Assembly: GCA_002342985.1 (NCBI GenBank)
Contig: DDRC01000222.1
Span: 17,805 to 35,594, forward strand
Length of the DNA stretch: 17,790 nucleotides
Reading direction: 5' to 3'
Origin: Flavobacteriales bacterium UBA2426
GTDB taxonomy: Bacteria > Bacteroidota > Bacteroidia > Flavobacteriales_F > PHOS-HE28
Position numbers and translations under genes: made by a program. Positions 7,611 to 14,423 of this stretch are shown one piece after another. Below the pieces are notes generated by a model. It was not told where the DNA came from. It searched no databases and saw only the letters and a program-made list of their open reading frames with translations. Positions within the stretch are counted from its first letter, which is position 1. Every line of letters begins with the position of its first letter.

Positions 7611-10424
7611 ATGCGCACAACGCTCCACCCCGCCGGCATCCTCCTGGCTCACACGCTGCCGGCCGCAGCGCTCGCGGTGCTCTATGCCGATGCCCTCGCC
7701 GTTGCCAGGCCCCTGCTGGATGCGGAGAGCCTGGAGGCGTGGCGCATGATGGCCTTCGGGCTGGCGGCACCCGCCCTTGCGGCCACGCTCTATGCCGCAT
7801 GGGCATGGTGGAGAGGAACCGCGGTGAGCGCCCTCTACGGTGCACTCGCCTTCGTTGCCTACGTGCCCTTGCTGCTCCTCTTCGGCGAGCGCATGGATCA
7901 CCTGTTCCCCAGCGAGGTTCCGCGCTGGATGCTGCCGGAGGATGCCCCGTTCTATGCCTTCCGCCTGCTCGCGGTGCCGCTGGTGCATGCGCTGTTCGTG
8001 CTGGTGCGGACCTCGCTCCCCGATGGCGCGGCGCAGCGCCCCTGGCGCGACCTGCTGCTGGCGGCCGCCATCCCCATCGCGGTCTTCCTCGGCTTCCAGC
8101 TCATTGCACCGTTCCGCGCCGCCGGGCCCTTCGAGGGCCATGCGTGGGCGGTGGTCGGCGCCGCGCTGGTGATCGGCTTCCTCTTCCTCCTGCTCCGCGG
8201 GGTGCTCGCGCTGGTGATGCGCCATGGCGATCGGCAGGGCCTCGCCATCGCGGTGCGCGCGCTGGTGGCGCTGGTGCTCCCCCTGCTCGGCCTTGCGCTC
8301 AACGAAGGGCGCTTCCCGGCCTTCTTCAGCCACATCCATCGGCCCTTCGGCGACCTCTCCCATCCGGGTTTCTGGCTGGCGGCCCTGCTGAATGCCGGGG
8401 CGGTGCTGTGGCCCTCGAGCACGCAGCCCGCGGTGCGGCTCATCCAATTCGCGCTGCGCAGCGCCGGCTTCAGCTACGTGCTCTACTTCTTCGTGCTCTT
8501 CCTCCCCCTGCTGCCGCTGAGCGTCCTGGCCATCCTCTTCTTCGGCATAGGGCTCCTGCTGCTGGCCCCGCTCCTGCTCTTCGCGGTGCAGGCACGGATG
8601 CTCATCGCCGATGCCCGCTTCCTGCTCGCGCACCATCAGCCGCTGAAGCTGGCCGCGGTGTTCGCCGCAGCCCTGGGCGCGCTGCCCGCCGTGGTCACGA
8701 TCGCCTTCCTTCAGCACCGCACGGCGCTGCATGGCGCGCTGCGCCACGTGTTCGAGGCCGACCCCTCCATGCCGGTGCGGCCCATCGATGCGGAACGCCT
8801 GGCCCACGTGCTGGACCGGGTGGAGGCCAACCGCTCGGGCGGCAGCTGGAGCCGCACCCACACGCCCTTCCTCACCCCGTTCTACAACCGCATCGTCCTC
8901 GGCAGCCTCACCCTGAGCGAAGAGCGGGCGGCCATCCTCCGCCGCGTGTTCCTCGACGCACGGCCTGCACCGCCGCCCACTCGCCGGACCCTGCCGTCCG
9001 GCGCCAATACCGCGCTGGCGGATGCGCGGGTGGAAAGCCGCTACGAGGAGGGGCAGCAGGCATGGCGCTCCTTGGTGCACCTCGGCATCCGCAATACCGG
9101 CGCGGGGCAGGAGGAATACACCACCGCCATCCGCCTGCCGGCCGGTGCCTGGGTGACCGGCCATTACCTGGTGATCGAGGGCGACACCGTGCCGGGCCTC
9201 CTGGCCGAGCGGCGCGCCGCGCAATGGGTGTACAACAGCATCGTGGACGTGCGCCGCGACCCCAGCCTGCTGCGGCATACGGCACCCGATTGCCTGGAAC
9301 TGCGCGTCTTCCCCGTGGAGGCCGGCCAGCGCCGGGCCTCCGGCATCGCGGTGCTGCACAAGGAGCCCATCGCGCTGAGCATCGGCGACACCTTGCTGGC
9401 GCTGGGCGACACCAGCCATGCCGCGCTGCCGGCGGATTCCGCCGCGCGTGCGCCGGGCGCCGCCTACCTCACGGCGGCGGCGAAGCGGGCCCTGCCCTTG
9501 GTGCAGCGCTCCCCGCACGTGCACCTGATCGTGGACGGCACCGAAGGCCAGCGCGGCCGCCGCCCCGAGGTGATCGAGCGGCTGCAGGCCTTCGTCCGTG
9601 CGGAGGGCCTTGACACCGCCCGCGTCACGCTGCACATCGCCGATGCCTACGGCACCAGCCTGCCCTATGAGAAGGCGGCGCTGCGCGCTTTCAGCCACCA
9701 CGCCGGGCGGGGCGGCTGCTTCACCGACCGCATCATCCGCCGCATCCTCGTGGGCGCCTGCCTGCAGCCGGGGGCCGAGGCGCCCGTGATCGTGCTGGCG
9801 CCGAGCGTGCCGCCGCACGACCCCGCCAGCCTGGGCGTGCTGCTGGAGGACCTGTCGGCCGCGGCCGCGTGCCTGCCCGAAGGGGACCGCTTCCACGTGC
9901 TGGGCGGGTCCGGTTACCTGAGCGAGCGCCGCTTGCACGATCCGCTCCGGCAGGTGAACACCGAGCCGACCGGCATCACCGTGCCGCCGGTGCACGCCTG
10001 GCCCGATGCGCAGCGCCCGCTCGGCTACCTCCCGGCATCGCCCGGCGGCGGCGTGCTGCTCGACCTGCCGCATGCGGGCCGGCTGAACGAGGCGCTACCC
10101 ACCCCGTGGCAGCAGGGGCTGTGGATGCACGCCCGCTGGCAGGCGCACCTGCTGCGCTCCGCACAGCTGCCCGTGGCGGCCCGCGAGCTGGTGGGCGCCA
10201 GTTTCCGTGCGCAGGTGCTGCTGCCCGTGACGGCCTGGATCTGCCTGGAGAACGAGGCGCAGCGCAATGCCCTGCTGAAGAAGCAGGAGGAGCTGCTGAA
10301 CGGCGCGGCCTCGCTCGATGCGGCGAACGAAGCGCTCACCCCCATGAGCGAGCCGGGTGCGGGCTGGATGCTCATCGCCTTGCTGGCAGCAGCAGCGGCG
10401 ATCCTGTTCCGACGGGCGCGGTAG
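7611..10424 (+). CDS. MSEP-CTERM protein, dedicated exosortase K target
   Basis: A 937-residue protein. Residues 9-367 hold about eleven hydrophobic segments (near 9-31, 46-67, 72-92, 116-134, 147-168, 178-204, 212-231, 252-268, 286-305, 306-327 and 346-367). A soluble region follows. Residues 470-585 look like a VIT domain (inter-alpha-trypsin type): LPAGAWVTGHYLVIEGDTV, an AERRAAQWVYNSIVDVRRDP helix and LELRVFPV. Residues 635-770 look like a vWA-type Rossmann fold with strands HVHLIVDG, VTLHIAD, APVIVLAP and FHVLGGSG. The motif before the sorting signal is LPVTAWICLENEA (871-883). The C-terminus has the tripartite signal: MSEP at 912-915, a helix at 917-933 and the basic tail RRAR. Cleavage and re-attachment by the adjacent exosortase are expected, but the product and its role are unknown. 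The ATG lies 3 bases after the exosortase stop. Confidence 0.88.
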   Translation: MRTTLHPAGILLAHTLPAAALAVLYADALAVARPLLDAESLEAWRMMAFGLAAPALAATLYAAWAWWRGTAVSALYGALAFVAYVPLLLLFGERMDHLFPSEVPRWMLPEDAPFYAFRLLAVPLVHALFVLVRTSLPDGAAQRPWRDLLLAAAIPIAVFLGFQLIAPFRAAGPFEGHAWAVVGAALVIGFLFLLLRGVLALVMRHGDRQGLAIAVRALVALVLPLLGLALNEGRFPAFFSHIHRPFGDLSHPGFWLAALLNAGAVLWPSSTQPAVRLIQFALRSAGFSYVLYFFVLFLPLLPLSVLAILFFGIGLLLLAPLLLFAVQARMLIADARFLLAHHQPLKLAAVFAAALGALPAVVTIAFLQHRTALHGALRHVFEADPSMPVRPIDAERLAHVLDRVEANRSGGSWSRTHTPFLTPFYNRIVLGSLTLSEERAAILRRVFLDARPAPPPTRRTLPSGANTALADARVESRYEEGQQAWRSLVHLGIRNTGAGQEEYTTAIRLPAGAWVTGHYLVIEGDTVPGLLAERRAAQWVYNSIVDVRRDPSLLRHTAPDCLELRVFPVEAGQRRASGIAVLHKEPIALSIGDTLLALGDTSHAALPADSAARAPGAAYLTAAAKRALPLVQRSPHVHLIVDGTEGQRGRRPEVIERLQAFVRAEGLDTARVTLHIADAYGTSLPYEKAALRAFSHHAGRGGCFTDRIIRRILVGACLQPGAEAPVIVLAPSVPPHDPASLGVLLEDLSAAAACLPEGDRFHVLGGSGYLSERRLHDPLRQVNTEPTGITVPPVHAWPDAQRPLGYLPASPGGGVLLDLPHAGRLNEALPTPWQQGLWMHARWQAHLLRSAQLPVAARELVGASFRAQVLLPVTAWICLENEAQRNALLKKQEELLNGAASLDAANEALTPMSEPGAGWMLIALLAAAAAILFRRAR

Positions 10425-10464
10425 CGCATGGATCTCCCCGCGCGCATGCCGGCCCGAGCCGCTC

Positions 10465-11736
10465 TCAACGAAGCGCGTTGTATGCGAAGCGCATGATGCA
10501 GCCCTTGGCCATGCCCTTCTTGTCGCCCTCTGAGGAAATGAGCAGGTCACCGTTGGTGAGGAAGGCGAGGCCCTCGGGCTTGAAGTAGACCTCGGCAGGC
10601 AGCGGATGCACGGCCGTCTCCGTGCCATCGAAGACGACCAGGAGGCGATCGCTCGCGGAGAGCACATAGAGGGCCTGCGTGATCGGGTGGATGCCCGCGG
10701 CGGAGGGCTGGAAGTGCAGCCCAGGACCCGCCATCGCGGGGCTGATGCGCGCAAGGGCCTGCGCCACACCCGCGCTGCTGAGGGTCCGCACCACCTGTAC
10801 GCGGCCATTGCGGCCGATGCGCTGCACCTGCCGGTCCTCTGCGGGACCGGTCACGGGCGCATCCTTGCTCACGATGTGCGCCTCGCCGGTGGCCGCATCG
10901 AGGTAGAGCCCCTCCTGGTTGAGCGATGCCAGCGCGGGCATCTGCTCGTGGATCACCGTCCGACCCCGACGATCCAGGTACACCAGATGGCCATCGCTGC
11001 GCAGCACAACGATGGTATCGCCGTGCACGGCGATGTCCTCGAAATCGCCCACGTCGGTGAAACGCAGCACATCGGTGATGCGCCCATCGCGCAGGTCGTA
11101 GGTGAACACGGCGCCCAGCTCATCCTGCACGCAGAGCACGCTACCATCGTCCGCCATCGCGATGCCCGAGACCTCGCGAAGCAGGTCCGGCAGTTCATGC
11201 ACGGTATCCGGGTCCAGCAGGTCATACCCGAGGCGGGGAAGGTCCTGTCCGCGCAGGCTGAACAAGCTCCACTTGTCCGAGACGAGCAGCGCTGTTGGCT
11301 TGTACTTGCGGCCCGTGGTGGTGAAGTAGAGGTTCTGCTCCACGCCATCCAGCATGATCTCCACCTTCAGGAAGCTGGTATCCACGGCGGCCACCAATCC
11401 GATCTCGTCCAAGGCCCATCCCGCATGGTGCTTGGCGATTGCCTTCTCGATCCGCTCCATCACGGCGGCATCGGGCCGCACCTCACGCTCCAGGTAGGTC
11501 ACCCGCCCGTTGCTGATCCCGGCCTCCACCAATTCGGCTCCGCAGAGGTATTCCACTTCCACCAGGCCGGACCCGGAGCGTTCGATGCTGAGGATATCGG
11601 CGGCGGGGCATTGCTCGCGCACCAGGTCGGCAATGCCGCGGTCATCGGTCACCTGGGCCATCGACGGCACCGAGAGGCCGAATGCCAGGACACAACCCGC
11701 GAGCAGCTGATGGAGGGGTGAGGGGATGGGATTCAT
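10465..11736 (-). CDS. Secreted protein: PepSY-like N-terminus plus SdiA-regulated-type propeller
   Basis: A 423-residue exported protein with a signal peptide ending near SMAQ (residue 28). Residues 30-155 resemble PepSY-like domains: a helix, strand pairs such as LVEVEYLCGAELVEAGI and LKVEIMLDGVEQNLYF, and a closing TTTGRKYKP turn. Residues 170-423 resemble the SdiA-regulated/YjiK beta-propeller family: REVSGIAMADDG, CVQDELG, YDLRDGRITDVLRF, DFEDIAVHGDTIVVLRSDG, and later FKPEGLAFLTNGDLLISSEG, a repeated 'evaluate the stored record' pattern. No catalytic residues can be assigned; binding or sensing is likelier than catalysis. I chose the ATG at 11736 for the signal peptide; a longer frame exists only as antisense of the response-regulator gene. 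It is divergent from the two-component system with 87 bases between the starts, so the system is a plausible regulator. Confidence 0.8.
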   Translation of the reverse strand: MNPIPSPLHQLLAGCVLAFGLSVPSMAQVTDDRGIADLVREQCPAADILSIERSGSGLVEVEYLCGAELVEAGISNGRVTYLEREVRPDAAVMERIEKAIAKHHAGWALDEIGLVAAVDTSFLKVEIMLDGVEQNLYFTTTGRKYKPTALLVSDKWSLFSLRGQDLPRLGYDLLDPDTVHELPDLLREVSGIAMADDGSVLCVQDELGAVFTYDLRDGRITDVLRFTDVGDFEDIAVHGDTIVVLRSDGHLVYLDRRGRTVIHEQMPALASLNQEGLYLDAATGEAHIVSKDAPVTGPAEDRQVQRIGRNGRVQVVRTLSSAGVAQALARISPAMAGPGLHFQPSAAGIHPITQALYVLSASDRLLVVFDGTETAVHPLPAEVYFKPEGLAFLTNGDLLISSEGDKKGMAKGCIMRFAYNALR

Positions 11737-11741
11737 GCACG

Positions 11742-11749
11742 CAAAGGCA
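11742..11749 (-). promoter_or_regulatory. Candidate -7 box for the PepSY/propeller gene
   Basis: On the minus strand this reads TGCCTTTG, five of six fixed positions of TAnnTTTG, ending 5 bases before the ATG at 11736. Confidence 0.45.
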
Positions 11750-11789
11750 TGATCCGAATCGGGGATCATTCTGGAATGCGAATCCCCAT

Positions 11790-11798
11790 TTCCTTCCC
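11790..11798 (+). promoter_or_regulatory. TTCCTTCCC element upstream of the response regulator
   Basis: TTCCTTCCC lies 12 bases before the -7 box at 11811-11818, at about the -33 position. The same 9-mer occurs at an almost identical distance before the candidate -7 box of the downstream PepSY gene. It is either an operator for the adjacent OmpR-family regulator (autoregulation) or an unusual -33 element. Confidence 0.4.
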
Positions 11799-11810
11799 AC
11801 ATCCGCCCGG

Positions 11811-11818
11811 TAGCTTTG
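11811..11818 (+). promoter_or_regulatory. -7 promoter box for the two-component operon
   Basis: TAGCTTTG is a perfect TAnnTTTG match, ending 5 bases before the ATG at 11824. It supports this start over the in-frame ATG at 11749, which lies upstream of the promoter. Confidence 0.65.
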
Positions 11819-11823
11819 ACTCC

Positions 11824-12501
11824 ATGAAGATCCTGGTGGTGGAGGATGAGCCCGGCCTGGCCGATGTGATCGCCCGGTCGCTGGAGCGCGAGCACCATGT
11901 GGTGGAGCTCGCTTGCGACCACCGGACCGCCCGGCTGAAGCTCGCCGACCACAGCTACGACCTGATCTTGCTGGACATCATGCTGCCCGGCGGCAGTGGC
12001 TTCGACCTGCTGCGCGGCATGAAGGCCGCTGGCGCAGGGGGCAACGTGATCATCATCTCCGCCAAGGACTCCCTCGATGACAAGCTCACCGGACTCGACC
12101 TCGGGGCGGACGACTACCTCACCAAGCCCTTCCACATTGCCGAGCTGAACGCCCGCGTGCGCTCCGTGCTGCGCCGGAAGGCCCTCGGTGGAAACAGCAC
12201 CATCAGCGCCGCCAACCTGCGCATGGACCCCGACGCGCGCAGCGTGCAGGTGGATGACGCCGAGCTCACCTTGAACCGCAAGGAGTTCGACACGCTGCTG
12301 CACCTGATGCTGAACAAGGACCGCCTCGTCTCCCGCGGCTCCCTGGCCGAACACGTGTGGGGCGACCATGCCGATGCCGGTGACGACCTCGACTTCATCT
12401 ACTCGCAGATCAAGAACCTGCGCAGGAAGCTGAAGCAGAGCGGCGCCGCGCTGGAGATCCAGGCGGTGTACGGCATCGGCTACAAACTGGTGGAGGCATG
12501 A
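11824..12501 (+). CDS. OmpR/PhoB-family response regulator
   Basis: A 225-residue cytoplasmic DNA-binding regulator. The receiver domain spans about 1-118: acidic pocket E7-D8, phospho-acceptor Asp51 in LILLDIMLPG, switch Ser79 in IIISAKD and Lys101 in LTKPF. A winged-helix domain spans about 128-225: RKEFDTLLHLMLN, LAEHVWG, and a C-terminal FIYSQIKNLRRKL recognition helix followed by the IQAVYGIGYKL wing. All phosphorylation residues are present, so it should be a canonical phospho-switch. The histidine kinase ATG overlaps its stop as ATGA, so the two are co-translated. Likely targets are its own promoter and the two flanking PepSY-type genes, inferred from position and the shared TTCCTTCCC motif. 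Confidence 0.95.
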   Translation: MKILVVEDEPGLADVIARSLEREHHVVELACDHRTARLKLADHSYDLILLDIMLPGGSGFDLLRGMKAAGAGGNVIIISAKDSLDDKLTGLDLGADDYLTKPFHIAELNARVRSVLRRKALGGNSTISAANLRMDPDARSVQVDDAELTLNRKEFDTLLHLMLNKDRLVSRGSLAEHVWGDHADAGDDLDFIYSQIKNLRRKLKQSGAALEIQAVYGIGYKLVEA

Positions 12502-13754
12502 GGCTGCTGAACCGCTCGCTGCTGCACCTCTCCGTCGTGCTGCTGCTCGTGCTGGCGGCCTGGGCCGTGGCCTTCTTCTTCATCGTGCGCCATGCCGTGG
12601 TGGACAGCATAGACGAAGGGCTGGAGGACCAGGAGGAAATCATCCGCCACCGGCTGGAACAGGACAGCACCCTGCTGCGGATCCACGACCTCGGCCTCCA
12701 CGGCTTCGCCTTCGCGCCGGTGGCGCAGAAAGTGAAGACCAGCTACCGCGACACCGTGCTCTTCGTCCCCAGCGAGGGGAAGCAGGAGCCCGTGCGGCTG
12801 CTCACCAAGTCCTTCCCCTACAACGGCGGCTATCAGCAATTGCGCATCTACACCAGCACGGTGGAGGAGGACGACCTGATCGAGGACATCCTTGCGGCGC
12901 TCATCGGCCTCTACATCACCCTGCTGCTCACCATCATCATCGTGAACAACGTGGTGCTGCGGCGCGTGTGGCGGCCCTTCCATGCGATCCTCGACCAGCT
13001 CAAGGGCTTCCGTCTCGGATCGGGCCGCTCGCTGGCCGATGTGCCCACGGAGGTCAGCGAGTTCAGGGAACTGAAGGCGGCCGCCAGCGCGCTCGTCCGC
13101 CACGCCATGGACACCTACGAGAACCAGCGGGCCTTCACCGAGAACGCAGCGCATGAGCTGCAGACGCCCTTGGCCATCGCCATCAACAGGCTGGAGCTCC
13201 TGGCCGAACGCCCTGCGAGCGAGGAGGAGCGCATGGCCGCCGTGGGCGAGGTGATCGCCTCCCTGGAGCGCTTGACGCGATTGAACAAGTCCCTGCTGCT
13301 GCTCGCCCGCATCGAGAACCGGCAATTTCCCGATGAACAGCCCATCTCCTTCACCGCGCTGCTGCGGGATGTGGCGGAGGAGTTCGCCGATCTAGCGGCG
13401 CATCGCCAGGTGGAACTGGGCGTGCAGGCCGATGGCGACCTGGTGCGCTCCATGGACCCCGGCCTCGCGCGCATCCTGCTCAACAACCTCGTGAAGAACG
13501 CCATCATGCACAATGTGCCAGGCGGCACGGTGAAGGCCCAGGTCGATGCCACGGGCCTCACCATCCGCAACACGGCTGCATCAGGGCCATTGGATCCCGC
13601 GCGCATCTTCGGCCGCTTCCACAAGGAGACCACCGCCGACGGAGGAACAGGCCTGGGGCTCGCCATCGCGAACGCCATCGCGCAACTGTACGGCCTGCGC
13701 ATCACCTACGCGTTCGATGACGGGCATGTGATGCGCCTGGAAGCCACGGCCTGA
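12498..13754 (+). CDS. Membrane sensor histidine kinase
   Basis: A 418-residue inner-membrane kinase partnering the overlapping response regulator. TM1 is near residues 8-31. A periplasmic sensor of about 100 residues (32-130) has no recognised fold and many charged residues. TM2 is near 131-154, then a short linker leads to the dimerisation domain. The H-box FTENAAHELQTPL carries the phospho-acceptor His219, the N-box NNLVKNAIMHN starts at Asn329, and the G-box GGTGLGLAI starts at Gly382. The region between N- and G-boxes is short and carries GRFHKE, an F-box-like stretch. A HAMP domain is at most minimal. The ligand is unknown; the flanking secreted PepSY-type proteins suggest an envelope signal. 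The stop is followed after 63 bases by the PepSY-like gene with its own candidate promoter. Confidence 0.95.
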   Translation: MRLLNRSLLHLSVVLLLVLAAWAVAFFFIVRHAVVDSIDEGLEDQEEIIRHRLEQDSTLLRIHDLGLHGFAFAPVAQKVKTSYRDTVLFVPSEGKQEPVRLLTKSFPYNGGYQQLRIYTSTVEEDDLIEDILAALIGLYITLLLTIIIVNNVVLRRVWRPFHAILDQLKGFRLGSGRSLADVPTEVSEFRELKAAASALVRHAMDTYENQRAFTENAAHELQTPLAIAINRLELLAERPASEEERMAAVGEVIASLERLTRLNKSLLLLARIENRQFPDEQPISFTALLRDVAEEFADLAAHRQVELGVQADGDLVRSMDPGLARILLNNLVKNAIMHNVPGGTVKAQVDATGLTIRNTAASGPLDPARIFGRFHKETTADGGTGLGLAIANAIAQLYGLRITYAFDDGHVMRLEATA

Positions 13755-13758
13755 AGCA

Positions 13759-13780
13759 TCCTTCCCAATTCCTTCCCGAT
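13759..13780 (+). promoter_or_regulatory. Tandem TCCTTCCC repeat upstream of the PepSY gene
   Basis: TCCTTCCCAAT (13759-13769) is directly followed by TCCTTCCCGAT (13770-13780): two direct repeats with an 11-base period, the spacing typical of OmpR-family binding sites. It ends just before the candidate -7 box at 13789-13796. The same core occurs before the response-regulator gene. Confidence 0.5.
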
Positions 13781-13788
13781 CGCCTGCT

Positions 13789-13796
13789 TCCTTTTG
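13789..13796 (+). promoter_or_regulatory. Candidate -7 box for the PepSY-like gene
   Basis: TCCTTTTG matches five of six fixed positions of TAnnTTTG and ends 21 bases before the ATG at 13818. It would allow expression separate from the two-component operon. Confidence 0.35.
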
Positions 13797-13817
13797 GTGC
13801 ATCAAACACCTTGCACC

Positions 13818-14288
13818 ATGAAGCACACCCGCCGATCGGCCCGCACGCTGGGCCTCGCCATCGCCGGCGCCGCCTTGATCAGCACCGCCGCCAAGGCCCA
13901 GGACCTGCAGCCATCGCAGGTGCCCGCGCCCGTGCTGAGCGCCTTCACCATGGCCTTCCCGAACGCCATGGACGTGGATTGGGACCTCAAGGGCACGCAA
14001 TACAAGGTGGAGTTCGAGACCGGCCTGCTCTTCACCGACCACGAGGCGTGGTACGATGGCAGCGGCAAGCTGCTGCGGCATGAGGAGGAGACCTCCGCGA
14101 GCGACCTGCCTGCCGGGGTGGCAAGCACCATCGCCACGGAGTTCCCCGGCTACCGCATGGATGACGTGGACCGCATCACGATTGACGGCACCGTCTCGTA
14201 CGTCGTTGAACTGAAGCAGAAAGGCCAGCCGAAGTGGAAAGTGGCCTATGACAGCTCCGGCAAGCAGCTGCAGCGAGGCCAGTACTGA
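13818..14288 (+). CDS. Secreted PepSY-like protein
   Basis: A 156-residue exported protein. The signal peptide has an Arg-rich start, a LGLAIAGAALIST core and likely cleavage after AKA at residue 27. The mature part is two similar halves of about 60 residues: VPAPVLSAFTMAFPNA.. to DGSGKLLRHEEE and LPAGVASTIATEFPGY.. to DSSGKQLQRGQY. Each has a helix, a FP turn, a strand with a V-E-[FL] motif and a [DS]GSGK-like hairpin. This fits the PepSY-like family once annotated as 'putative beta-lactamase-inhibitor-like'; actual inhibition is not implied. Such proteins are periplasmic and often lie near two-component systems. I prefer the ATG at 13818 to the TTG at 13794, which would add residues before the signal peptide and lies in the promoter. 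Confidence 0.88.
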   Translation: MKHTRRSARTLGLAIAGAALISTAAKAQDLQPSQVPAPVLSAFTMAFPNAMDVDWDLKGTQYKVEFETGLLFTDHEAWYDGSGKLLRHEEETSASDLPAGVASTIATEFPGYRMDDVDRITIDGTVSYVVELKQKGQPKWKVAYDSSGKQLQRGQY

Positions 14289-14423
14289 GGGATCCTGAGG
14301 CGGCATGGATCAGGCCATCCGCTGGCGCGCACGCCATCGCTTCTGGAAGAGCAGGCCCGGCCGTGTGTTGCTGCGCTCCAGCACCGCCCTGGTCGCGGTG
14401 GGGCTCCTCCTCGCCTGCACGGC

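Noticed and set aside
6552..10073. A very long minus-strand open frame (1173 codons) opposite the MSEP-CTERM gene
   Set aside because: It is antisense to a well-supported gene, extends into the desaturase out of frame and is a low-complexity run of Arg, Gly, Glu, Gln and His. This is the expected shadow in GC-rich DNA.
11761..11787. Inverted repeat GGGGAT...ATCCCC upstream of the response regulator
   Set aside because: Arms of 6 bases with a 15-base spacer are easily due to chance in GC-rich DNA; it is not repeated elsewhere in the locus.
11749..11823. A 25-residue N-terminal extension of the response regulator from an upstream ATG
   Set aside because: The added residues precede the standard MKILVVEDE start and span the perfect -7 box and the TTCCTTCCC element.
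11737..12369. An N-terminal extension of the PepSY/propeller gene into the response-regulator gene
   Set aside because: It is antisense to the receiver and DNA-binding domains, and the signal peptide fixes the start at 11736.
13818..14288. Reading the PepSY-like protein as a beta-lactamase inhibitor
   Set aside because: That wording is a legacy family label; nothing in the sequence or surroundings indicates beta-lactamase binding.
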